Below are positions 1 through 7,862 of a DNA stretch of 64,000 nucleotides, one piece after another. The translations under genes and the position numbers were made by a program. Source of the DNA: Lysinibacillus_B sp042920265. Its GTDB lineage: Bacteria; Bacillota; Bacilli; Bacillales_A; Planococcaceae. Position 1 is the first letter of the stretch, and every line of letters starts with the position of its first letter. Under the pieces are notes generated by a model. That model made no database searches, was not told where the DNA came from, and was given only the letters and a program-made list of their open reading frames with translations. The DNA is taken from the NCBI RefSeq assembly GCF_042920265.1, contig NZ_JBDQZI010000008.1:62001-126000 (forward strand), written 5' to 3'.

Positions 1-312
1 TAAAAGATTAGGACGATCTAGTCGTGTTACCACCTAAATTTACAAACTGCTCACACAGCTTGCCTCTGCCAGTACGTCAAAAGAGATACCGCTTCCGTTG
101 TAACGAGTGTCATCTCGTCGTAGCCTAACTAAATAGCTCGGTACGAACGCTCCAAGGCCATTTTCAGTAAGGTTCAAATGCTTCATTTCCACCAGCAGAA
201 GCTCTCTATCAAAATCCACTTACGTACTTTCCTTTTCATCGCGTAGGTTATTTAATAGACTATTATAGAGGAACTGTTTGAAATTTTCAACAAAATAGTA
301 AGGAGTGAGCAA
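1..312. other. gene-free start of window with a possible coding remnant
   Basis: No intact gene is visible here. On the + strand about positions 40-135 read as a short stretch containing a Cys-x-His and a Cys-x2-Cys-His pair around a basic segment (VRQKRYRFRCNECH) and then a stop, which resembles the zinc-binding start of some transposases. It lacks a start and the rest of a protein. The transposase reading is a guess. Confidence 0.25.
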
Positions 313-749
313 ATGACGATTAACAGCTGGCATGTGACATACGAAGGGATCACATTCCGAAACAGATTCAAAATAACTTTTTAGCCATGGCTTACAACAA
401 AGAGACGCTGCAGAAACGTCGTGAACAAACACCGTTCTATGTAGCAGAGGAGAATGGTAGCATTAGTGGCTTTGCTAATTTTTCAAATGTCAAAGCCCAT
501 GGTGAGGTGGAGCTTACGGCTATTTATTTACTACCTGAAGTTAAAGGAAAAGGAGTCGGCTCAAAGCTACTAACATTTGGGATTGATCAATTATGCCCTA
601 ATGCCGTTTACATCCATGTTGAATTGGACAACCAAGTAGGCAAGCAATTTTACCTCGCTAGAAACTTTAAAGTAATCGATGAATTTGAAGAAAATTTTGA
701 TGGTCATTTATTACAAACGACGAGAATGGTTTTAGAAGTATTACGCTGA
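313..749 (+). pseudogene. GNAT-family N-acetyltransferase, frameshifted and lacking its N-terminus
   Basis: Residues encoded from about 357 to 749 match the C-terminal two thirds of a GNAT acetyltransferase: an FYVAEENG strand, a GFANFS strand, then LLPEVKGKGVGSKLL, the acetyl-CoA pyrophosphate-binding signature (R/Q-x-x-G-x-G/A type). The expected upstream part is in a different frame: from ATG 313 one reads TINSWHVTYEGI, which fits the family's usual N-terminal motif (SW..TY.GI), and the next block (PKQIQNNFLAMAYNKE) continues in the frame of the C-terminus. The two halves join near position 355, so one indel separates them. The ATG at 387 gives a 120-residue protein, shorter than the usual 150-170. 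GNAT assignment is firm; whether the break is biological or a sequencing error cannot be told. Confidence 0.7.
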
Positions 750-823
750 CAGCACCAGAGCTTGATGGTATGCATATGATGTGTTTAAGTTGGTCTTATT
801 TTGTGGATATGGAGGATTGGCTG

Positions 824-1072
824 ATGAACAATGAAAAAGACTCTAGTTTGAATAACCAAATCCTTGATGCAGAAAGCCAAGCAGCTAGACTCGCTATTAT
901 TGCCAGTACGATTAGCATATTTGGTGAATCATTAGGAACGATAGCAGCTGCGCTTGCATTAGAAGAGGCAGAACAGAAAAAGGCGAATAATAACAAAGAT
1001 ATGGAGACGATTAAAAAGCAGTTAGATTATTTGACCTATGAAATGAAGCAAATTAAAAAGAGGTTGAGGTAA
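824..1072 (+). CDS. small alpha-helical protein of unknown function (82 aa)
   Basis: The start is ATG 824, eight bases after a GGAGG at 811-815; an upstream in-frame ATG at 770 has no ribosome site. The 82-residue product begins with a polar segment, has an Ala/Ile-rich helix (residues about 18-47) that could be amphipathic or membrane-associated, and ends in a charged Lys/Glu/Gln-rich predicted coiled coil (residues about 48-82). I do not recognise the family. The gene is followed directly by the 33-bp GTACC repeat and then by a strong terminator, so it is probably a single-gene unit or the end of one. Confidence 0.6.
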   Translation: MNNEKDSSLNNQILDAESQAARLAIIASTISIFGESLGTIAAALALEEAEQKKANNNKDMETIKKQLDYLTYEMKQIKKRLR

Positions 1073-1080
1073 TTGTGTCG

Positions 1081-1172
1081 GGGAAGTACCAGGTACGTAC
1101 CACCGTGGTACCAGGGAAGTACCAGGTACGTACCATCGTGGTGCCAGGGAAGTACCGAGTACGTACAGTACA
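1081..1172. repeat. 33-bp tandem repeat rich in GTACC
   Basis: Two near-identical 33-bp units (1081-1113, 1114-1146; two differences) and a third degenerate unit (from 1147) follow each other. Each starts GGGAAGTACC and carries the palindromic core GGTACGTACC. The 13-mer CAGGTACGTACCA at 1090 and 1123 recurs exactly at 5009. Confidence 0.9.
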
Positions 1173-1180
1173 TAGGCAAT

Positions 1181-1222
1181 CGAAAAGAAAACGGATTTGA
1201 AAAAATCCGTTTTCTTTTCGTC
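1181..1222. terminator. perfect 18-bp hairpin terminator
   Basis: Arms 1181-1198 and 1203-1220 are perfectly complementary around a 4-base GAAA loop. The arms are A/T-rich at the base (CGAAAAGAAAACGG), so it can act in both directions. It lies between the repeat and the ECF sigma gene. Confidence 0.8.
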
Positions 1223-1266
1223 CTTTTCACGTCGAGCATCGTTTGTAATAGAGAGGGGGGAGACAG

Positions 1267-1788
1267 ATGAGAGATGAGGAAGCAATAAATCAGCTAATGT
1301 TGATACATACGTCCCTACTATTTCGAATCGCCTATTATTATACGAAAAACTTACATACAGCTGAAGATATCGTGCAAGATGTCTTTATTAAATTTTTTCA
1401 AATGGATATCCCATTGGCTGAACACGAAGTCAAACCTTATTTACTGAAAATGACAGCCAATAAAGCAAAAGACTATTTAAAGAGCTGGCATTACCGAAAA
1501 TTAATTTTACAAGAAAAATGGTTTCTCCATAAAACAATGACAGAAAAAGATGCCTTAGTGCAGCAAGATGAGGAGGAGGAAATCAGCAAAGCTATTCTTT
1601 CCTTACCGCTCAAACAACGAGAATCGATTGCTTATTACTATTTAGAAGGATTGAACATTAAGGAAATTGCTTCTTTGTTACAAGTTCCAGACAGTACCGT
1701 AAAATCGCGCCTGTCGAAAGGGCGAGCACAGTTAAAAGAAAAGCTGAAATCCATTGAGTGGGAGGTGCTTTTGCATGAGTCCATATAA
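1267..1788 (+). CDS. ECF-type RNA polymerase sigma factor (173 aa)
   Basis: It is a two-domain group 4 sigma factor. Region 2 covers about residues 10-75 (AYYYTKNLHTAEDIVQDVF, the usual region 2 with the acidic DIVQDVF motif). Region 4 covers about residues 105-165 (SLPLKQRESIAYYYLEG, then the helix-turn-helix IKEIASLLQVPDSTVKSRL). Length is normal for the family. A purine-rich ribosome site (GAGGGGGGAGA) precedes ATG 1267. The stop overlaps the start of the next gene by 14 bases, so the two are translationally coupled. By family rule it recruits RNA polymerase to a small set of stress promoters, and the membrane protein encoded next is the likely antagonist. Confidence 0.92.
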   Translation: MRDEEAINQLMLIHTSLLFRIAYYYTKNLHTAEDIVQDVFIKFFQMDIPLAEHEVKPYLLKMTANKAKDYLKSWHYRKLILQEKWFLHKTMTEKDALVQQDEEEEISKAILSLPLKQRESIAYYYLEGLNIKEIASLLQVPDSTVKSRLSKGRAQLKEKLKSIEWEVLLHESI

Positions 1789-2926
1789 ATTAAAAGAGCT
1801 ACGCAATACAGAGCGACACGAACAGGCGATTATCCAACAGGTAAAACAAAATCTTTATAAGAAAAAAAAGAAGACCTATATTTTAGCGCCTGTATTGGCA
1901 ATAATCGTGACCGCAGCCACATTTTTATTTATCATTGGGCAATTGAAGGGCGATACAGAATATTATCAAATGGCTTCAGGTTATACGCTATTAAATGTCT
2001 TTGAACAGGTTGATGGAGACGGGGTCGCCTATAGTGAGCTATTTAAGGATTACGATTCTCAATATTTGCGCCAGTTAACGTATTTCAAGCCGGTCGTATT
2101 AACAGAATTTATTCATGCGAATCATGTAAAAATCCCTAAAATAATCGAACCATTTCAAGAAGCGAATGCAGAAGTGCTAGCTGTAAATGATGGTATGCAA
2201 ACAGAACTACAGTTTACATTTACAATTGAAAATGAAAACACGGAAAAGCCCGAGTATATTATCATTTCGGTTGCTAAACATTTTATGGATATTATGAAGA
2301 CGAATGATTTTTCGACTTTACATGAAGATGCTGTAGGCAACTTAGTGTTACATGAGCTGCTAGATGAGACGACACCGCTTATGCACCAAATACGTACAAC
2401 CAATAGTGCGCTTGTCTATCGCTATTTCACATATGATGAAGGTTCGAATAAAGTGAATGTAACAGCAACAAGTGCCAATGAGTTATACACGTATTATAAC
2501 GGCTTTATTTATCATGTAGGCTATGATGTGGAAGGTAACTCGCATAAGGTGGTTTCCTATGTGAAGGACTTTATATTACACAACAATTTACATGAGCTCA
2601 ATATGGAACAAAACACAATGGGTGAGAAAGAACAGGCAACAGGAGGACAAAGCATCATGATGGCAATCGGGATCTTATTGATTGGGCTCATAGTAGCTAT
2701 TGTATTAACGAAAGGGACAACTAGCAAATATAAGCAAATTATTTGGGGCATTACGACGATGTTGGTCATTGCACCATTATTATCTTGGCTTTTAGGCATA
2801 AGCTACGGGATTTACGAGGGAGAAGGTTTTGCTGCAGCGGGAGTTATCGTTATTTTATTCCCAATTTTATTTTTAACGGGGCTTGTACTTATGATAAGAG
2901 GAATCTTCAAAAAAGAAGTCATGTAA
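1775..2926 (+). CDS. membrane protein, probable anti-sigma partner of the upstream ECF factor (383 aa)
   Basis: The start is ATG 1775, preceded by GGGAGGTG inside the end of the sigma gene. The order is a 38-residue cytoplasmic N-terminus with many charged residues, one membrane segment (about residues 40-62), a roughly 230-residue extracytoplasmic domain, two more membrane segments (about 297-317 and 324-345) and a last one (about 353-376). There is no zinc-binding HxxxCxxC anti-sigma motif, so the assignment rests on gene order, translational overlap and topology with a short cytosolic N-terminus. The extracytoplasmic domain is not one I recognise. Confidence 0.6.
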   Translation: MSPYKLKELRNTERHEQAIIQQVKQNLYKKKKKTYILAPVLAIIVTAATFLFIIGQLKGDTEYYQMASGYTLLNVFEQVDGDGVAYSELFKDYDSQYLRQLTYFKPVVLTEFIHANHVKIPKIIEPFQEANAEVLAVNDGMQTELQFTFTIENENTEKPEYIIISVAKHFMDIMKTNDFSTLHEDAVGNLVLHELLDETTPLMHQIRTTNSALVYRYFTYDEGSNKVNVTATSANELYTYYNGFIYHVGYDVEGNSHKVVSYVKDFILHNNLHELNMEQNTMGEKEQATGGQSIMMAIGILLIGLIVAIVLTKGTTSKYKQIIWGITTMLVIAPLLSWLLGISYGIYEGEGFAAAGVIVILFPILFLTGLVLMIRGIFKKEVM

Positions 2927-3106
2927 TCGAGGTGCCGAGTGGGTGAACCGCGAAAAGCCCCTATTTGCTCCGCTTTCGTCATAAATGAATTAGGATAATA
3001 TAGTAAAATTATTAATTATTTAGGTTTTTATTCTGTCGTATTATTCCGCTCTTTCCTGTATATTGTATATGTTTGTTATACTCATTTAATAGAAAAGAGG
3101 AACATA

Positions 3107-3541
3107 ATGAAAAGGGCCATTTTCTTCGTTTTATTTTCCGTTTTTTTAGTTGCGTGCAATTCTAGTATGAACAATGTTCGGCAAGTTCCTGAAGGGAAAA
3201 TGATTATAGATGACCAAGAATATATAATGGAATCTTATCGATATAACTGGAAAGAAAAAAATACTGAAATGAAACATATTCGAGCTAACACGATAGAGGA
3301 GCTAGCTGAGGAACTTCAAAACATATCGGTTGCTAAAAATAGTAAATTAAAATTTAGCTTCGAAAAAAAGCCGCTCTCCATTTCAGTGTATCAACATGAT
3401 CAAGAGAAGAAACTGACAACAGTAGATGTAAAGGAAAATGAGCTAACATTACCAGCTGATGAGGGGTACTATATGTATGAAGTAACGGCAGAATGGCAAC
3501 AAGGTGTAATCACTTTTATATTCGATGTCGAGGTAAAATAA
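3107..3541 (+). CDS. small lipoprotein of unknown function (144 aa)
   Basis: The N-terminus is a lipoprotein signal peptide: MKRA, a hydrophobic stretch, then the lipobox LVAC with Cys at residue 17. The mature part is polar and seems beta-rich, ending in AEWQQGVITFIFDVEVK. GAAAAGAGG lies before ATG 3107. The 180 bases upstream hold no gene. It could be a surface protein of the sigma regulon next door, but nothing in the sequence proves that. No enzyme motif seen. Confidence 0.75.
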   Translation: MKRAIFFVLFSVFLVACNSSMNNVRQVPEGKMIIDDQEYIMESYRYNWKEKNTEMKHIRANTIEELAEELQNISVAKNSKLKFSFEKKPLSISVYQHDQEKKLTTVDVKENELTLPADEGYYMYEVTAEWQQGVITFIFDVEVK

Positions 3542-3754
3542 TGAGGTAGGTGGAAGTGATCTGCCCATATTCTATTTTGATAAACTTGTAGCACAACCTC
3601 TCGGAATTTTTCGGTTTTCTTCTATCATTAATTGTGAAATTTTAGAACGATCATAAAATCAAATTCAAATGTTTAACCTATTATTTGAATAATTGTTTTT
3701 TATTTTAGTATAGTAGTGTGGTGCTTACAAATCTTTTCGAAAGAGGCGATACAA

Positions 3755-4390
3755 TTGACGGAATTGAAGAAAATGACAATTCACCGCGCATTAACAGAAC
3801 TAAAGATGTTACATAACCGAATTGAGAGCGTTACAGGACAAGTAATGGCTGCGGCAGCCCATCGCAAAAGCGAGACAAAAATCAATGGTGTTGACATAGA
3901 TGAGTTTATGAAAAATATGCAAGGCTCCTATGATAAAGTGGTAGGGTTAATTGCCTATCGAAATCGATTAAAAGCATTAGTTGTGGAATCAAATGCGAAA
4001 ACAATAGTCAAAGTTAATAACGAACAAATGACGGTTGCGGAAGCGATTGAACGAAAGCAATCGATTCAATATGAAAAAGAGTTATTGGGCATGCTACATA
4101 AGCAATATATGAGTGCGATGCAAAGAGTAGCAACGAACAACAATGCTCTACCCGAAAAGCTTGAAACATATTTAGTGAATATTTTAGGGAATAAAGACAA
4201 GCAATCACCTGAAGAAGTAAAGCTACATACGGAAACCTTTATGAAACGGAACGAGTATGAATTACTCGACCCACTAAATGTAAAGAAGGTAATCGATACA
4301 TTAGAAGCGAAGATTGACGAATTTGAATCAGAAGTAGATGCGGTACTCTCTGAATCAAATGCCACAACATTTATCGAAGTACAACAATAA
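3755..4390 (+). CDS. conserved coiled protein resembling uncharacterised phage proteins (211 aa)
   Basis: The best start is TTG 3755 after AAGAGGCG; no earlier start has a ribosome site. The protein is soluble and mainly helical: an N-terminal segment (RALTELKMLHNRIE), a stretch with a NGVDIDEFMK motif, a short NAKTIVKVNNEQMTVAEAIE hairpin-like segment and a long C-terminal coiled coil ending in acidic residues. The segment order resembles a family often found in Bacillus phage genomes and as single copies in chromosomes, function unknown. No other phage gene is adjacent, so if it came from a phage it is a lone remnant. Confidence 0.6.
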   Translation: MTELKKMTIHRALTELKMLHNRIESVTGQVMAAAAHRKSETKINGVDIDEFMKNMQGSYDKVVGLIAYRNRLKALVVESNAKTIVKVNNEQMTVAEAIERKQSIQYEKELLGMLHKQYMSAMQRVATNNNALPEKLETYLVNILGNKDKQSPEEVKLHTETFMKRNEYELLDPLNVKKVIDTLEAKIDEFESEVDAVLSESNATTFIEVQQ

Positions 4391-4681
4391 ATCCTTTGCA
4401 TAGTCTTGCGAAAACAGAAAACGATTAGTCACTCGTTTTTGGTGTGCACGAGTTAAAATAATGAACACCCTTACAAATACTTTTAATCAACTAATATAAT
4501 TAATAAAGGCTCAAAGCTAAAAGTTTAAAAGTTAAAATTCACGCTTCAAAGTTCTTAAAACATCAACGTTAAAAGTTTAACGCTAAAGCCTCTTTCAAAT
4601 CCTGGGGCACTGGTTGAGGTAATGACTAATCAGGACCGTCTGTAATCCACCAGGCAGCTTGTGCTGTGCATATACATATAG
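4391..4681 (+). other. gene-free stretch, candidate small RNA region
   Basis: There is no plausible open reading frame. A weak hairpin (AAACGA/TCGTTT, about 4420-4437) may end the preceding gene. Positions 4500-4590 are a low-complexity run with repeated GTTAAAAGTT-like words. Positions 4600-4670 are GC-richer than their surroundings and can fold (CCTGG with CCAGG; GCAGC-TTGT-GCTGC-type loop), followed by the terminator at 4682-4720. This could be an untranslated RNA. I do not recognise a known family. Confidence 0.35.
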
Positions 4682-4720
4682 AAAATCAAGATTGCGCATT
4701 ACGTAATCTTGATTTTTTTA
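4682..4720 (+). terminator. rho-independent terminator
   Basis: Arms AAAATCAAGATT (4682-4693) and AATCTTGATTTT (4705-4716) are perfectly complementary and run into TTTTTTATTTT. It ends whatever transcript covers 4391-4681. Confidence 0.8.
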
Positions 4721-4796
4721 TTTTAGTATGGAAGCAGTGAATAATTTTCTCTTTTTGAGCTATACAATCAATAAGCAAAGAGGGGAGGCTACTCAT

Positions 4797-4979
4797 TTGT
4801 CTATCGCCAATAGTGTTGGAGTATTATTTTTCTTTGTAATGTTTGTCGTCGGCATGATGTTTTCCAGTCAAATCCCGTTTTTAATCGTTGTGGGAATTGT
4901 CGGTTTAGTTGGTACTTCCTATTATATAACGCGTATCGTCTCGGCTATGCTGAGGGATATGCGAAGGAGAAATTCGTAG
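4797..4979 (+). CDS. small two-span membrane protein (60 aa)
   Basis: The chosen start is TTG 4797, behind AGAGGGGAGG; ATG 4728 would lie inside the terminator tail and has no ribosome site. The 60 residues form two hydrophobic segments (about 7-25 and 28-47), followed by a basic tail (RDMRRRNS). No known family. Like the 824-1072 gene, it is followed at once by a GTACC-rich repeat and a terminator. Confidence 0.55.
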   Translation: MSIANSVGVLFFFVMFVVGMMFSSQIPFLIVVGIVGLVGTSYYITRIVSAMLRDMRRRNS

Positions 4980-4980
4980 C

Positions 4981-5049
4981 TGGTGCCACCGAGGTACCAC
5001 CATTGTACCAGGTACGTACCAGCGTTGTACCACCCTTCTCCCTGGTACA
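4981..5049. repeat. second GTACC-rich repeat block
   Basis: This block has five GTACC/GGTAC words in 68 bases and the exact 13-mer CAGGTACGTACCA (5009-5021) shared with the array at 1081-1172. The unit is more degenerate here than at the first site. Confidence 0.8.
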
Positions 5050-5058
5050 ACAAAACAA

Positions 5059-5085
5059 AAACCCGGAAACTAACTTCCGGGTTTG
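5059..5085. terminator. hairpin terminator
   Basis: Arms AAACCCGGAA (5059-5068) and TTCCGGGTTT (5075-5084) are perfectly paired with a 6-base loop. It can serve the + gene at 4797 and the − gene at 5111. Confidence 0.75.
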
Positions 5086-5110
5086 ATTTCACTGAACTCT
5101 TCATAATAAT

Positions 5111-5263
5111 TTAAAACTGTCGAGCTTTTGCTTCTGATCTCAATATTTGGTTATGAAGAGAAATCTCCGTTTGTCCATTTACTTGAGATTTAGCGTGCTT
5201 GATATTGGTCCAGTTCTGGTGGATCTTCTGAGATTTTGGATCTAAATAGTCCTTCTTGCTCAT
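5111..5263 (-). CDS. small basic protein of unknown function (50 aa)
   Basis: A complete 50-codon frame starts at ATG 5263 on the − strand. It has an excellent ribosome site (AAGGAGGAG, 7 bases upstream) and ends with TAA at 5111-5113, 25 bases before a terminator. The product starts MSKKDYLDPKSQKIHQNW, is highly polar, with no Cys and no hydrophobic segment. I do not recognise it. Ribosome site, clean frame and terminator make it a likely real gene despite its size. Confidence 0.6.
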   Translation of the reverse strand: MSKKDYLDPKSQKIHQNWTNIKHAKSQVNGQTEISLHNQILRSEAKARQF

Positions 5264-5622
5264 CGGTATCTCCTCCTTAATAATTATGAAGATTTCTAAT
5301 GTGAAACCGCAGTTAGTATAACTCCATTTATCGATATTATGCCTCGTAACATAGCTCTATTTGAAAAAACTATTACTATATAGAAGGCATTTGTTTTTTA
5401 GAGTCACAAAGAGTATTTGAAATAGGTGAATGCACTACCTTTGTTAAATCAGCCTCCTTTTTTAACTCTAAATTTTAAAAACCGACTATATAGTTTTGCA
5501 AACAAATACGTAAATCCCCTTCCCTTATTTACCAAAAGATTTTTAATAAATTCAAAAATAGCGTAACTTCCTCTCCAGTTAATAGTCTAAATTTATAACA
5601 ACAATGCACGAGGAGGGAGCGT
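5264..5622. other. gene-free stretch, nothing recognised
   Basis: This AT-rich intergenic DNA lies between divergent genes (5263 − and 5623 +). No frame with a ribosome site, no strong hairpin and no repeat was found. It presumably holds the two divergent promoters; I could not identify them convincingly. Confidence 0.5.
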
Positions 5623-6054
5623 ATGCGGAGTAAACCGTTAGTAGCTGCTACAAGTTTACTAGTTGTATTCATGATTTTTTATTTACCGAGCCAAGCATTA
5701 GGGACAAGTTGGGCGTATTCATTTGTTGTATGGGATGATCATATTTATGTCATAAGTGATGAATACGTTACACATATAAATGATGAGATCGGTCATGTAA
5801 CGAACTATTCGGATATGGAACAGTATGGTGGCAACTTTTCAAACACCTATAAAAAAGGAACAAAATACTATTCAATTCAAGGAATCAGCACAGATGTAGC
5901 AATAGCCGTAAAAGAAGGGAATGGAAAGTATAGAAAGGCAATGAGGGAAGGGGAGTACACTTACAACAAAGGAGTATCTGCCTATGCAATGTCTGTTTTA
6001 GGTACGGTAGCAGTCCTCCTCATTTTGTTTCTTGTTTATACGCGTTTTTTTTAA
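5623..6054 (+). CDS. membrane-anchored extracytoplasmic protein (143 aa)
   Basis: It has an N-terminal hydrophobic segment (residues 8-27; could be a signal peptide ending near ALG), an extracytoplasmic domain rich in Tyr and Asp (WDDHIYVISDEYV) and a C-terminal membrane span (about 121-141) ending in TRFF. The start ATG 5623 follows GAGGAGGGAGC. Family unknown. The topology, with one domain held between two membrane anchors, suggests a small sensor or an accessory membrane protein. Confidence 0.7.
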   Translation: MRSKPLVAATSLLVVFMIFYLPSQALGTSWAYSFVVWDDHIYVISDEYVTHINDEIGHVTNYSDMEQYGGNFSNTYKKGTKYYSIQGISTDVAIAVKEGNGKYRKAMREGEYTYNKGVSAYAMSVLGTVAVLLILFLVYTRFF

Positions 6055-6096
6055 AAAAGAAAGGTGCCTACTTGTCTTTTCTCAGCGAAGGCACCT
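6055..6096 (-). terminator. terminator of the flagellin gene
   Basis: Arms AGGTGCCT (6062-6069) and AGGCACCT (6089-6096). Read on the − strand the hairpin is followed by TTTCTTTTTT, so it ends the gene at 6109-6936. The + gene at 5623 also ends here, without a T-run. Confidence 0.7.
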
Positions 6097-6108
6097 AGTC
6101 AACTATTA

Positions 6109-6936
6109 TTATTTTGGATTCAACAACTGCAAAATCGAAAAAGCTTGTTGTCTATGCAAAGTCATGGCATACATCGCTGCTTGCATCAAAATACTTACCT
6201 TTGTCATATTCATCATTTCTTTCGCAATATCGGCATCACGAATGCGAGATTCAGCAGCTGTTAAATTTTCTGCTGTGTTTTCTGTCACATTATAAGCATG
6301 CTCTAACCGATTATAATAAGCACCTAATTGCGCACGCTCATGTGAGACGTTTTTTAATGAGTCATCTAATGCTGAAATGGCTGCATCTGCATTTTCCCTT
6401 GTTTTTATATCCAAGCTATCGAGACCAATGGCTGCTCCGCTCATTCCATTAATAAAAATGTCAATAGACTGTCCGCTATTCGCACCGACTTGAATTTTGA
6501 GTGGGTCACTAGCATGATCCCCATTTAATAGTGTTTTCGTATTGAATTCAGTATCTCTTGACACACGTGTAATTTCTTCTTTTAACTGCTGGAATTCGAT
6601 GTCGAGTAGCTCACGGTCTGCATCGGTTAGCGTGTCATTGGCAGCTTGTACGGATAGCTCACGCATGCGTTGAATCATCGCATGTGTTTCGTTTAAGGCA
6701 CCTTCTGCTGTTTGCAATAATGACATCCCGTCTTGAATATTTTTACTCGCCATATTTAATCCTCTAATTTGAGCCCGCATCTTTTCAGAAATAGCCAGCC
6801 CTGCTGCATCGTCAGCGGCACTATTAATACGATACCCCGATGAAATGCGGAGAAGAGCCTTATTCATCGCATTCATATTCCGCTGGTAATGACTATACAT
6901 CATCATCCCCATTGCAGACCAATCACCAATACGCAT
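6109..6936 (-). CDS. divergent flagellin-like protein (275 aa)
   Basis: The core is clearly flagellin: the N-terminal D0/D1 region has ISSGYRINSAADDAAGLAIS, IRGLNMASKNIQDGMSLLQT and MRELSVQAANDT. The C-terminal D1/D0 region has RIRDADIAKEMMNMTK and ends in LQLLNPK. Start ATG 6936 has a GGGGGGTGG site; further upstream frame lacks one. The variable central domain is very short. Oddities: the first 20 residues are Met/aromatic-rich (MRIGDWSAMGMMMYSHYQRN) instead of the usual MRINHNIAALNT, and the C-terminal A-N-Q-Q-P export/polymerisation segment is replaced by a sequence with MYAMTLHRQQAF. No flagellar gene is adjacent, so this is probably a minor or alternative filament subunit. Confidence 0.9.
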   Translation of the reverse strand: MRIGDWSAMGMMMYSHYQRNMNAMNKALLRISSGYRINSAADDAAGLAISEKMRAQIRGLNMASKNIQDGMSLLQTAEGALNETHAMIQRMRELSVQAANDTLTDADRELLDIEFQQLKEEITRVSRDTEFNTKTLLNGDHASDPLKIQVGANSGQSIDIFINGMSGAAIGLDSLDIKTRENADAAISALDDSLKNVSHERAQLGAYYNRLEHAYNVTENTAENLTAAESRIRDADIAKEMMNMTKVSILMQAAMYAMTLHRQQAFSILQLLNPK

Positions 6937-7007
6937 ATCGCCACCCCCCTTTCCATATTGTATCGGTATTTCCATTTTTATTTAAAGACTAGTCAGTACT
7001 AGATTTC

Positions 7008-7862
7008 TTACCAAAGATATTGTGGGTCATCTGTAAACTGAGCTAAATATGGAGGCAGAACGATACTGAAAATGATGGAGTACCAACCGAATATCCCAAT
7101 TAAAATAAATAACGGAATCCCTAGTAGCCCAAATATAATATAGCCCGCAATAAACACCCCTGAAGCAAGGTGAAACTTTCTTTTAGATTGTTTAGTAAGG
7201 TAAAGCCTTTCATCGCAATACGGACATGTTTCCTTAGCAGAATATCGCAGTCTCCTAGTAATGAATTTTTGGGGTAACGGTTCTTTGCAACATGGGCAAG
7301 TAGGATGAGGCGCATCTTTTACAAGCCATAATAAAAGAAGTGTAGCATGAATGTTATAAAGTAACAGAAAATAACCGTGCAGGATCGAAAGGGATTCCGT
7401 TACGATTACAGCACCACTGGCGATACATAAAACCAGTCCAATCGCGAAAATAAACAAAATCAAATGATGATTTTTCTTGAATGTCAATAAGCGTCGACCA
7501 TATTGAATGGCACGTACATTATTCCAACGTGTAGATTTGAATAGTAAAAGAACAGCGAATACGCTTGCTAATACAAAAGAGATAAGGGTAGCAACACCCC
7601 ATTGGATTATATTTTTCGGCATGTCACTGATAAATGATTCACCTGCATCACTTGCTGTAACAATCGCATTTTCACTACTAGGCTGTAGAGAGATAAATAA
7701 TAGAAAAAGGGTCATTGCTACAAATGAGGCGAGGACAGCCGGATATGTATAGTTTTTTGGCGCACGCTTTGTATAAATCGTTGTTTGTAGCTGCTTTTTT
7801 TGTGCGGCCGATAAACGGATTTCTTTTAGCTGTTGTTCAAATTTATTTAACTCATTATTCAT
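7008..7862 (-). CDS. zinc-ribbon membrane protein, probable anti-sigma factor (284 aa)
   Basis: The start is ATG 7862, reached through GGGAGGTG inside the end of the sigma gene (8-base overlap, coupled). The first 35 residues are cytoplasmic (NELNKFEQQLKEIRLSAAQKKQL), followed by about six membrane segments. Between spans is a cytoplasmic zinc ribbon: CPCCKEPLP, 25 residues later CPYCDERLYL. The protein at 27576 has the same plan, including the ribbon (CPHC...CDNC) and the N-terminal pattern. The short N-terminus before the first span is the likely sigma-binding part. Function as anti-sigma is inferred from operon structure. Confidence 0.7.
   Translation of the reverse strand: MNNELNKFEQQLKEIRLSAAQKKQLQTTIYTKRAPKNYTYPAVLASFVAMTLFLLFISLQPSSENAIVTASDAGESFISDMPKNIIQWGVATLISFVLASVFAVLLLFKSTRWNNVRAIQYGRRLLTFKKNHHLILFIFAIGLVLCIASGAVIVTESLSILHGYFLLLYNIHATLLLLWLVKDAPHPTCPCCKEPLPQKFITRRLRYSAKETCPYCDERLYLTKQSKRKFHLASGVFIAGYIIFGLLGIPLFILIGIFGWYSIIFSIVLPPYLAQFTDDPQYLW

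Noticed and set aside
1..220. Insertion sequence at the window start
   Set aside because: A short zinc-finger-like piece is visible but no terminal inverted repeat, no catalytic domain and no start; noted only as a possible remnant.
3755..4390. Prophage region
   Set aside because: Only this one phage-like protein is present; no integrase, terminase, portal or lysis genes and no att-like repeats nearby.
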